This document shows positions 52,060 to 59,328 of a stretch of 59,328 nucleotides of DNA, piece after piece; positions within the stretch are counted from its first letter, which is position 1; every line of letters begins with the position of its first letter. The stretch covers positions 1-59,328 of the forward strand of contig CAKTFH010000014.1 in the NCBI GenBank assembly GCA_934555895.1, read 5' to 3'. Source of the stretch: an uncultured Muribaculaceae bacterium. Its GTDB lineage: Bacteria; Bacteroidota; Bacteroidia; Bacteroidales; Muribaculaceae. The position numbers were made by a program, and so were the translations under genes. The notes beneath the pieces are model-generated. The model saw only the letters and a program-made list of their open reading frames with translations. It was not told where the DNA came from and searched no databases.

Positions 52060-53451
52060 TTATCGCTCAAATTCAGGTGGCAGCGGAACGAGCTCTCCTC
52101 TGAAATGGCAGTCGCCCATGTCGTCGGCCAACAGCTCAAGCAGGCGCACCCCCACGATAGTGTTGTCCATTCCGGCAGGAGCGTCGACGGTGACTTTCAT
52201 ATAATTATCGGTGAAGCCGCTCATGGGCGCACCGGGTTTGCCGTGCTCAAGCAGCACGGGACGCACCGTGCCGAGAAAGCGGGTGGCGAACTCATGCATC
52301 TTCCGCTCCGACACCACGAGCATATGGTTCACACGGCGGTGCTTCTCGGGCTGCGGCACCACATGGGCTATTTCAAGCGCCTTGGTGCCGGGACGCTCTG
52401 AATAGGGGAAGATGTGAAGGCGGGTGATGGGAAGCGATTCCACAAATTCGCACGAGCGGCGGAACTCTTCGTCGGTCTCGCCTCGGGCACCCACAATGAG
52501 GTCCACGCCGATGAACGCATGGGGCATCAGTTCCTTTATGCGCTCCACCTTGTGGCGGAACAGAGCCGTATCATAGTGGCGGTGCATCAGGCGTAGCACC
52601 TCGTCGGAGCCGCATTGCAGTGGTATGTGGAAATGCGGCATGAAGCGCCGCGAACGGGCGCAGAACTCCATCACCTCGTCAGTAAGCAAATCAGGCTCAA
52701 TCGACGATATGCGGTAGCGCTCGATGCCTTCTATTTTGTCAAGTTCGGTGATAAGGTCGAGGAATGTCTCGGTGCCTTTCACGAGGGTGGTGCCGCCGTC
52801 CTCCGAAGGCACCTCCACACGTTTGCCGAAATCACCGATATTCACGCCGGTAATCACCACCTCGCGGGCACCGTCGGCTGCCGCCTGTCTTACCTGAGCC
52901 ACAAGCTGTGCCACCGTTGCCGAACGCGAGCGGCCTCTGGCTGCAGGAATGGTGCAGTAGGTGCAGTAGTAATCGCAGCCGTCCTGCACCTTCAGAAAAT
53001 AGCGGGTGCGGTCACCGCGCGCACACGACGGCACGAAGCGGTGAAGCTCGGCCGTTGAGGCCACATGCACCTGCGGACGGCGGCTCTCGAGCCAGCTGTG
53101 CAGGAACTGCGTCAGCTCACCCTTGCGGTCGTTGCCGGCCACCACCGCCACACCTTCGAGCGAAGCCACCTCCTCCGGTTTCAGCTGCGCATAGCAGCCA
53201 GTCACAAGAATAGTGGCATCCGGAAAACGGCGGTGAAACGAGCGTATGGCCTGACGGCATTTCTTGTCGGCGAGCTCGGTGACACTGCATGTGTTCACCA
53301 CTATGATATCGGGAATCTCGCCTGCGCCGGCACGCATTATACCCTCCCGCGCGAAAGCACGGGCCACCTCCGATGTCTCGGCGAAGTTGAGCTTGCAGCC
53401 GAAAGTGTGATAAAGGGCCTTGAGAGTGCCGAATGTAGCTTTGTCAATCAT
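52060..53451 (-). CDS. mtaB: tRNA threonylcarbamoyladenosine methylthiotransferase MtaB
   Basis: MtaB is a radical SAM enzyme that adds a methylthio group to t6A37 in tRNAs reading ANN codons. The 463-residue protein has the N-terminal UPF0004 domain with cluster cysteines (HTFGCKLNFAETSEV, VNTCSVTELADKKCRQ), the radical SAM CxxxCxxC (GCDYYCTYCTIPAARG, about 156-163) and a C-terminal TRAM region. The start MIDKATFG.. fits the family. It lies between serB and the acyltransferase gene with gaps of 12 and 3 nt. Confidence 0.95.
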   Translation of the reverse strand: MIDKATFGTLKALYHTFGCKLNFAETSEVARAFAREGIMRAGAGEIPDIIVVNTCSVTELADKKCRQAIRSFHRRFPDATILVTGCYAQLKPEEVASLEGVAVVAGNDRKGELTQFLHSWLESRRPQVHVASTAELHRFVPSCARGDRTRYFLKVQDGCDYYCTYCTIPAARGRSRSATVAQLVAQVRQAAADGAREVVITGVNIGDFGKRVEVPSEDGGTTLVKGTETFLDLITELDKIEGIERYRISSIEPDLLTDEVMEFCARSRRFMPHFHIPLQCGSDEVLRLMHRHYDTALFRHKVERIKELMPHAFIGVDLIVGARGETDEEFRRSCEFVESLPITRLHIFPYSERPGTKALEIAHVVPQPEKHRRVNHMLVVSERKMHEFATRFLGTVRPVLLEHGKPGAPMSGFTDNYMKVTVDAPAGMDNTIVGVRLLELLADDMGDCHFRGELVPLPPEFER

Positions 53452-53463
53452 GCCACGAAGATT

Positions 53464-54741
53464 TCAACCGAAATAGGAATCCTTGAATCCAAGGAAATAA
53501 AGCACCCCGTCAAGCCCGATTGTGGAAATCGACTGTTTTGCTGTAGCCTTTACCTTGGGCTTGGCGTGAAAGGCCACACCGAGACCGGCAGCCGAAAGCA
53601 TCGGCAGGTCGTTGGCGCCGTCGCCCACGGCGATGGTCTGTGCTATATTCACATTCTCCACCTGCGCTATAAGCTTGAGCAGCTCGGCCTTGCGGCGGCC
53701 GTCGACTATGTCGCCCACATAGCGGCCTGTGAGCTTGCCGTCGACTACCTCAAGCTCGTTGGCATACACATAGTCGAACCCGAACTTGCGGCGCAGATAC
53801 TCGCCGAAATATGTGAATCCGCCCGAAAGGATAGCGGTCTTGTAGCCGGCGGTCTTGAGCACCTGCATCATGTGGCCCACACCCTCGGTAATGGGCAGCT
53901 TCTCGGCGATATCCTGCATCACGCTCACATCGAGACCCTTCAGAAGGGCCACACGTTCGCGGAAACTTTCGTTGAAATCAATCTCACCGCGCATGGCGCG
54001 CTCGGTGATGGCGCTCACCTTGTCGCCCACACCGGCACGCTCGGCAAGCTGGTCGATACACTCGGTCTGAATGAGTGTAGAGTCCATATCGAAACATATC
54101 AGACGGCGGCAGCGGCGAAACATATTGTCCTCCTGCAGCGAGATATCGAACTCTTCCTCGGCGGAAATCTGTATGAAACGGCGCTGCATCTCTTCGCGGT
54201 CGCGGGGTGTGCCGCGCACCGAAAACTCGATACATGCCTTGGTGAGCATCTGCTCGCTCTCGTCGAGCGGCGGACGGCCTGTAAGACGCTGTATCGCATC
54301 GATATTAAGCCCCTGCTCGGCCACCACTTCCGAGACCATGGCAATATTACGTGCGGTGAGACGACGCCCTAACAGCGTGATAATCCATCGATTCTTGCCC
54401 TGACGGCCCACCCAGGCCTCATATTCCTCGACAGTAATAGGCGAGAAACGTATTTTCACTCCCAGGTCATAGGCCTTGAAGAGGAGATCCTTGAGTATGT
54501 CGCCGCTCTCATTGCTGTCGGTGCGGAAAAGTATGCCGAGCGACAGGGTATGATGGATATCGGCCTGACCTATGTCAAGTATGTCGGCATCGTGGCGCGC
54601 AAGTATTTCGGTGAGTGCCGCGGTCACTCCGGGACGGTCCTGTCCGTTGATATTTATGAGAATCAGCTCAAGTTTTGCGGGTGCATCGTTGCCTGCCGGC
54701 AAGTTTTCACTGGGTGTGGACTGTTCTAATTTGTCTGACAT
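53464..54741 (-). CDS. serB: Phosphoserine phosphatase with ACT domains
   Basis: SerB removes phosphate from phosphoserine in the last step of serine synthesis. The 425-residue protein has two ACT domains (about 25-100 and 110-190; LILININGQDRPGVTAALTEIL) that may sense serine, and a HAD phosphatase domain with the nucleophile motif FDMDSTLIQTECIDQLA (about 217), LSGGFTYF and AVGDGANDLPML. Such long forms are common in Bacteroidota and actinobacteria. It sits inside the envelope operon after the lytic transglycosylase gene. Confidence 0.96.
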   Translation of the reverse strand: MSDKLEQSTPSENLPAGNDAPAKLELILININGQDRPGVTAALTEILARHDADILDIGQADIHHTLSLGILFRTDSNESGDILKDLLFKAYDLGVKIRFSPITVEEYEAWVGRQGKNRWIITLLGRRLTARNIAMVSEVVAEQGLNIDAIQRLTGRPPLDESEQMLTKACIEFSVRGTPRDREEMQRRFIQISAEEEFDISLQEDNMFRRCRRLICFDMDSTLIQTECIDQLAERAGVGDKVSAITERAMRGEIDFNESFRERVALLKGLDVSVMQDIAEKLPITEGVGHMMQVLKTAGYKTAILSGGFTYFGEYLRRKFGFDYVYANELEVVDGKLTGRYVGDIVDGRRKAELLKLIAQVENVNIAQTIAVGDGANDLPMLSAAGLGVAFHAKPKVKATAKQSISTIGLDGVLYFLGFKDSYFG

Positions 54742-54767
54742 TTGTGATGAACTACGACTTGAATGTG

Positions 54768-56627
54768 TTATTTCAACTTGATTTTGTCGCCGGGCTTGAT
54801 TTTATTGCCCTTCATGCCGTTGATGCGCTGCAGAGCTTTCACGGTAGTGCCGTGCTTCTGGGCAATGATATATAGGCTCTCGCCCTTGCGCACGGTGTGG
54901 GTGGCAGGAGCGGCTTTTTCTTTATTCTTTTTCCTGGAAGAAGATGCTGAGGTCTGCTCCTTCTGCTTACGCTCGGACTGGGCTTTGCTGTCGGCTTCAC
55001 GCTGCTTCTCACGGGAGGTCGAGAAAGTGCCTGCCACCTTGTTGCGCACGGCCGAAGAGTCGGCCTCGGCGATTGTTTCCTCCGCCTCAGGGACTGCAGC
55101 AGCTTCATGAGTCTCACCCTCAGGTTCCGTGACTGTTTCGCCCATAGCTGCGGCTGATGTCTCCGCGGGTGTTTCAGCCGGGGTCTCCTGGATAGAACTC
55201 TCCGGTGCATCTACACTATCGGCGGTATCGTTCGAAGAAGCGGAGGCATCATTGGCTACCAACAGATTATCATTGGGTTCGATTACGGGTTCCGGCTCAC
55301 GCTCAATGGGTCTGAACACTTCCTTGGTGGTTATCACCTTTAGAGTCGCACCGCGTTTAGGCTTTGAGATGCCGCCGTTGGCACGCTTGAGACTTGTGAG
55401 GGTAACGCCATATTTCTTGGCGATTGACGACATAGTCTCATTGCGGCGCACCTTATGATATTTCACCGTTTCCTCGGTAACCCACTCGCCTTCCTGACCG
55501 TCGACCACGGCATACCTGGGTTCCATGCCTGTGGCAGGCTCCACCGTGGAGCGACGGGTGTAGAGGTCGGCATTGCGTGCCGCGATATCGTCCTCGCTGA
55601 GGATGTAGGAGTACACCTGATTGGCCGGGAGCACTAGCGAATAAGGCTTGATGTCGCCCGGAATCTCATCCTTGCGATACTGCGGATTGAGCGCCTGAAG
55701 AGCCTCTACCGGCAAATGGAGCACATCGGCTATCTGCTTGAAATTCACGCGGCGATGCACATGCACCGAGTCGGTGAGTATAGGCTTGCGGGCCAGCGCC
55801 GGCGAGATGTTGTGCTTGTTGTAGTGGTTCATCACATATGTGGCGGCGATGAAACAAGGCACATATCCGCGCGTCTCCTGCGGCAGATAGGGATATATGG
55901 CCCAGAAATCCTTCTTGGTGGAATCGTTTTCGGCACCGGCGCGGCGCAGCGCTTTCGTCACATTGCCGGGACCGCAGTTATAGGCTGCGATGGTCAGGTG
56001 CCAGTCATTGAAAATATCGTTGAGCTGATGCAGATAGCGTGCAGCGGCAGCCGACGAGGCTATGGGGTCGCGGCGCTCGTCGACAAGGGTATTCACCTCA
56101 AGTCCGAGCCCGCGGGCGGTCGGTAGCATCATCTGCCAGAGGCCCACGGCTCCGGCGCGGCTCACCGCCTCGGGATTGAGCGCCGACTCGATAATCGGCA
56201 GATATTTGAGCTCAAGAGGCAACCCCTCGCGCTCTATGGCCTGCTCGAAAATGGGCATATAGTAAAGGCTCATGCCGAGCATGCTCTCCACCAGGGAGCG
56301 CTTGCGGCCGGTGTAAAGCTCTATATAGTTGCGCACCACCGAATTGAATGGTAGTTCGATAGTAGTGGGGATGCTCTGTAGACGCTTGATAAGCTCCTCG
56401 TCGGAGACAGGTGCGTCGGGACGCGAGTCCACATCCTTGTCGAGTGCGGTGTAATTCTGCAGATACCAGTTCTGCATCATTTTCTGCACATCGGTCTCCA
56501 TGCTTTCGGGAATCACGATAGTGGAGTCATTGAGATGGTCGGCCACAGAGAGCACCGTCGTATCCGCCGCGGCCGAAAGCGGAAATGCCATGATGGCACA
56601 AAGGGCATATTTTATTATACTATTCAT
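54768..56627 (-). CDS. LysM-containing lytic transglycosylase (MltD-like)
   Basis: The 619-residue secreted enzyme has a signal peptide (YALCAIMAFPLSAAA), an SLT domain (about 110-255) with the catalytic Glu in LPIIESALNPEAVSRAGAVG and the LWQMMLPTARGLGL block, and LysM repeats: a divergent one near 295-330, one at 393-435 (HKVRRNETMSSIAKKYGVT) and one at 575-619 (HTVRKGESLYIIAQKHGTT). A Glu/Ala/Ser-rich spacer (about 450-570) separates the last two. It cleaves peptidoglycan glycan strands in the periplasm. It starts 4 nt after the DUF5683 gene, a pairing common in Bacteroidota. Confidence 0.93.
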   Translation of the reverse strand: MNSIIKYALCAIMAFPLSAAADTTVLSVADHLNDSTIVIPESMETDVQKMMQNWYLQNYTALDKDVDSRPDAPVSDEELIKRLQSIPTTIELPFNSVVRNYIELYTGRKRSLVESMLGMSLYYMPIFEQAIEREGLPLELKYLPIIESALNPEAVSRAGAVGLWQMMLPTARGLGLEVNTLVDERRDPIASSAAAARYLHQLNDIFNDWHLTIAAYNCGPGNVTKALRRAGAENDSTKKDFWAIYPYLPQETRGYVPCFIAATYVMNHYNKHNISPALARKPILTDSVHVHRRVNFKQIADVLHLPVEALQALNPQYRKDEIPGDIKPYSLVLPANQVYSYILSEDDIAARNADLYTRRSTVEPATGMEPRYAVVDGQEGEWVTEETVKYHKVRRNETMSSIAKKYGVTLTSLKRANGGISKPKRGATLKVITTKEVFRPIEREPEPVIEPNDNLLVANDASASSNDTADSVDAPESSIQETPAETPAETSAAAMGETVTEPEGETHEAAAVPEAEETIAEADSSAVRNKVAGTFSTSREKQREADSKAQSERKQKEQTSASSSRKKNKEKAAPATHTVRKGESLYIIAQKHGTTVKALQRINGMKGNKIKPGDKIKLK

Positions 56628-56631
56628 TGCA

Positions 56632-57663
56632 TCAGAAATTTAAGGCCCACACCATACCTATCGACGGACGCACATTGCGTCCGTCCTGAATCAGTGTCGG
56701 CGACACATCCATCGTCAGTTCGGGAGTTATGTCGAAATGCGACAGCGAGGCATCCACATAGGCATCGACCATAGCCACGAGATATACTGCCACCATACAA
56801 ATGATGCAGAGGTCGCGGTTACGCCTGAAATAGTTTTTGCGCGAGCGTATCACATTCTCCAGCCACGATTTGTCGAGAGAACTTTCACTTACTCCCGGGG
56901 CGAAAAGATCCATATAACTCTTGGTGTTGGGGTCGGAGTCAAGAAGGTCGGAATAGGCCTTGGAGTAGTCGCGGAGCATACCGTTGTTCCACGTGGTGGC
57001 GTATGCCAGCCCCAGATAGCCACCCACCACAATGGGAAGCTTCCAGTAACGGCGGTTGTACACCTGCCCCAGACCGGGGAAAAGCGCCGCATACCACACG
57101 GCCTTCGTTGGGTCGGGGTTGAACTCCTCCTTGCGGGGCACCCATTCGTCGGGTTTCTTTTTTGCGTCGGCCATGGCTATGGAGTCGGCGAGAAGCATCT
57201 CGCCTGCAGTGAGGCCTATGGAATCGCCTTCGGCGAAAATGCCCGACATCTCGGGATATTCGTCCTCGATGGCCTGACGGTTTATATCGATGCCGACTGT
57301 GTCGACGGGGGTCACCTCAAGGTGTCCCGATTTAGTCTGTTCTACTTCATCCTCCACCACCTCGGCCGGTCCGGTGACCGGGCTCACGGGTATGGAATCG
57401 GGCAGAGCAGCCGTGGCGGCACGCACCGCCACCGAGTCGGGCTGTTGCTTGCGCGAAGGGTGCGACACCGGCTTCACCGGCGAGGGAGCGTGTTTCTTAG
57501 GAGCCGACGGAGACTGTGTCCGAGGCTGTTGCGATGTCATGGCCGCATAGGCGTCGAACGGACATGCCGACACAAGCATCACCACGGCCATAACGACCGT
57601 GATGACCTGCCGGCACAGTTCGGAAAGCCTGCCGCGTTGCCATTTATTGCACCATATTTTCAT
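56632..57663 (-). CDS. DUF5683 membrane protein
   Basis: The 343-residue protein has an N-terminal hydrophobic segment (VITVVMAVVMLVSACPFDAYA) that acts as signal or anchor, a long Pro/Ser/Glu-rich region (about 40-190) and the DUF5683 domain (about 195-343): PTKAVWYAALFPGLGQVYNRRYWKLPIVVGGYLGLAYA, then another helix at CIICMVAVYLVAMVDAYVDASL. It is the first gene of the leftward envelope operon. In many Bacteroidota the same pair DUF5683-mltD follows parA-parB; here no parAB lies upstream. Function is not established. Confidence 0.9.
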   Translation of the reverse strand: MKIWCNKWQRGRLSELCRQVITVVMAVVMLVSACPFDAYAAMTSQQPRTQSPSAPKKHAPSPVKPVSHPSRKQQPDSVAVRAATAALPDSIPVSPVTGPAEVVEDEVEQTKSGHLEVTPVDTVGIDINRQAIEDEYPEMSGIFAEGDSIGLTAGEMLLADSIAMADAKKKPDEWVPRKEEFNPDPTKAVWYAALFPGLGQVYNRRYWKLPIVVGGYLGLAYATTWNNGMLRDYSKAYSDLLDSDPNTKSYMDLFAPGVSESSLDKSWLENVIRSRKNYFRRNRDLCIICMVAVYLVAMVDAYVDASLSHFDITPELTMDVSPTLIQDGRNVRPSIGMVWALNF

Positions 57664-57670
57664 ATCAGTG

Positions 57671-57678
57671 CAAAATTA
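57671..57678 (-). promoter_or_regulatory. -7 element directly before DUF5683 gene
   Basis: CAAAATTA reads TAATTTTG on the minus strand and ends 7 nt before the ATG, the same layout as at coaX. The transcript would be leaderless or nearly so. Confidence 0.6.
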
Positions 57679-57778
57679 GCGAAAATAATCGAAAAAGCAG
57701 CATCCTTTAGGCGGTGCGCTCGTCTCTTTGCCTTATTTTGAACTTTCGCAACACTTTTTTAACGCACACAACATACTC

Positions 57779-59143
57779 TCAGTCCACGTGGGAGAGCGAT
57801 GCGATGTTGGCTGCTATTTCTTCCGACGATACGCTGTAGTTGGCCAGGTCGCCCGCAAGATAGCGGTCGTAGGCGCTCATGTCGATGAGCCCGTGGCCCG
57901 ACAGATTGAACAGGATGGTGCGCGGCGTGCCGGCCTCGTCGGCCGCACGGGCTTCGCGTATAGCAGCGGCGATGGCATGCGCGCTCTCCGGCGCGGGGAT
58001 GATGCCTTCGCTGCCTGCAAAGAGTGTGGCGGCGTCGAACGACTCAAGCTGCGGAATATCCACCGCGTCCATCAGGCCGCTGTTCTTGAGGCAGCTCACC
58101 ACGGCGCCGGCGCCATGGTAACGAAGTCCGCCTGCATGGATGTTGGCGGGTGCGAAATCATGGCCGAGCGTGAGCATGGGGATGAGCGGCGTGTAACCGG
58201 CCTCGTCGCCGAAGTCGTAGCGCATCTCGCCGCGGGTGAGCTTGGGACACGACTCTGGTTCGGCAGCCACGAACCGCGTGGAGCGCTCGCCGCTGAAATT
58301 ATGGCGCATGAAGGGGAAGGCTATTCCCGAGAAGTTGGAACCGCCGCCGAAGCAGCCTATTACCACATCTGGATATTCGCCGGCCATTTCCATCTGCTTC
58401 TCCGCCTCCAGACCGATTACGGTCTGATGCAGCGCCACATGATTGAGCACCGAGCCGAGGGCATATTTGCAGTTGGGCGTACCCATGGCCAGCTCCACGG
58501 CCTCGCTGATGGCGGTGCCGAGCGATCCCTGACATTTGGGATTCTCGGTGATTATCTTCCGGCCGACCTTGGTCGACATGCTCGGCGAAGCCACCACCTC
58601 AGCGCCGTAGGTCTGCATTATCGAGCGGCGGTAGGGCTTCTGACTGCATGAAATCTTCACCATGTAGACAGCCAGGTCTATGCCCATCATGCGGGTGGCC
58701 AGAGCGAGCGCGGCTCCCCACTGGCCGGCGCCGGTCTCGGTGGTGATGTTGGTCACACCCTGCTTCTTGCAGTAATAGGCCTGCGGAATGGCTGAATTGA
58801 GCTTGTGGGAGCCTACCGGGCTCACACTTTCGTTCTTGAAATATATATGGCAGGCCGTGCCGATGGCCTTCTCCAGACCGGCGGCACGCACAAGGGGCGT
58901 GGGGCGCCATATCTTATACAGGTCGCGCACCTCGTCGGGAATCTCTATCCATGAGTCGGTGGTGTTCATCTCCTGCCTTGCGGCTTCTTCGGAGAAAAGT
59001 GGGAAGAGGTCCTCCACCGTGAGCGGCTTGCGGGTGGCGGGGTTGAGCATCGGAGCCGGCTTCACCGGCATGGACGGAATTATGTTGAACCATGCGCGGG
59101 GAATGTCGCTCTCGCTGAGAAGATATTTTTTCGAATCTGCCAT
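57779..59143 (-). CDS. trpB: Tryptophan synthase beta chain, TrpB2 type
   Basis: The enzyme joins indole with serine, using PLP, to make tryptophan. With the ATG at 59143 it has 454 residues, the longer TrpB2-type form, with an N-terminal extension (LSESDIPRAWFNIIPSMP). PLP binds at Lys114 in SPVGSHKLNSAI; GAGQWGAALALATRMMG and the phosphate loop GCFGGGSNFSGIAFP follow. TrpB2 proteins often stand apart from trpA, as here, and may recycle indole. A longer frame starts at 59164. It has its own consensus promoter and is not part of the DUF5683 operon. Confidence 0.94.
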   Translation of the reverse strand: MADSKKYLLSESDIPRAWFNIIPSMPVKPAPMLNPATRKPLTVEDLFPLFSEEAARQEMNTTDSWIEIPDEVRDLYKIWRPTPLVRAAGLEKAIGTACHIYFKNESVSPVGSHKLNSAIPQAYYCKKQGVTNITTETGAGQWGAALALATRMMGIDLAVYMVKISCSQKPYRRSIMQTYGAEVVASPSMSTKVGRKIITENPKCQGSLGTAISEAVELAMGTPNCKYALGSVLNHVALHQTVIGLEAEKQMEMAGEYPDVVIGCFGGGSNFSGIAFPFMRHNFSGERSTRFVAAEPESCPKLTRGEMRYDFGDEAGYTPLIPMLTLGHDFAPANIHAGGLRYHGAGAVVSCLKNSGLMDAVDIPQLESFDAATLFAGSEGIIPAPESAHAIAAAIREARAADEAGTPRTILFNLSGHGLIDMSAYDRYLAGDLANYSVSSEEIAANIASLSHVD

Positions 59144-59192
59144 GATGAATGAATATTTATGCACTTATACAATTATTTCCGTATGTTTATCG

Positions 59193-59223
59193 CAAAAATA
59201 CTCATTCCATCAATATCAACAAA
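59193..59223 (-). promoter_or_regulatory. Promoter of trpB2
   Basis: On the minus strand TTTG (59220-59223) and TATTTTTG (59193-59200) are 19 nt apart, a full consensus match. The mRNA should start near 59187, giving a leader of about 44 nt to the chosen start. Confidence 0.8.
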
Positions 59224-59328
59224 TATAAAATACAAAAAACTCACCCCTGAAGCACGGCTCTTTCATTTAAGATTGTCTTGCATGGTTGGAAATGTTGTTA
59301 TTTTATAGCGGACATCAGAGTGTCTTTG

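Overview
The window looks like chromosomal DNA of a gut Bacteroidales bacterium, most likely Muribaculaceae (inferred from protein style and signals, not from a database search). Support: promoters of the Bacteroidota type (TTTG about 19 nt before TAnnTTTG), A-rich start regions without clear Shine-Dalgarno sites, lipoproteins and TonB-dependent receptors, Bacteroidota-specific families, and secreted proteins that end in a short beta-rich sorting-like domain typical of type IX secretion clients. Most of the window is GC-rich; about 42.5-46.1 kb is visibly AT-rich.

Layout. 0.1-9.9 kb: surface glycan and envelope genes. A leftward operon holds a fused branching glycosyltransferase/methyltransferase, an NlpC/P60 peptidase, two lipoproteins and UDP-galactopyranose mutase. 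It is followed by a glycosyltransferase-like protein, a GH43 enzyme, a flippase and a GT4 glycosyltransferase. 10.0-15.7 kb: tRNA-Asp, then three secreted proteins (CotH kinase family, GH172/DUF2961, and a multidomain adhesin-like protein). 16.0-20.0 kb: coaX, a FadL-like outer-membrane protein, lptC and a CNNM/CorC transporter in one tightly overlapped operon closed by a strong hairpin.

20.0-25.5 kb (leftward): a phosphatidylserine-decarboxylase-like pyruvoyl enzyme of the PsiD-type architecture, a GadC-like amino-acid antiporter, an MFS transporter and a porin. The combination suggests a PLP-independent amino-acid decarboxylation and amine export module. 25.66-35.84 kb (rightward): a vitamin B12 acquisition locus. 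A consensus promoter drives a cobalamin riboswitch ending in an intrinsic terminator, followed by btuB, a BtuG-like propeller lipoprotein, a second surface lipoprotein, and two large propeller proteins with C-terminal sorting-like domains. These two divergent operons are the most interesting part of the window.

35.9-42.5 kb: serS, an outer-membrane beta-barrel receptor and a secreted GH36 alpha-galactosidase. 42.5-46.1 kb: an AT-rich stretch with an unusual LRR/zinc-knuckle protein and a KilA-N protein, probably acquired. 46.1-48.1 kb: rpsA with its own promoter and a structured leader. 48.2-49.8 kb: a small outer-membrane barrel and a DUF4595-like lipoprotein. 50.0-57.7 kb: a leftward housekeeping/envelope operon (DUF5683, LysM lytic transglycosylase, serB, mtaB, LpxL-type acyltransferase, GT2). 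57.8-59.2 kb: a TrpB2-type tryptophan synthase beta chain with its own consensus promoter.

No insertion sequence, CRISPR array, rRNA or complete prophage was seen.
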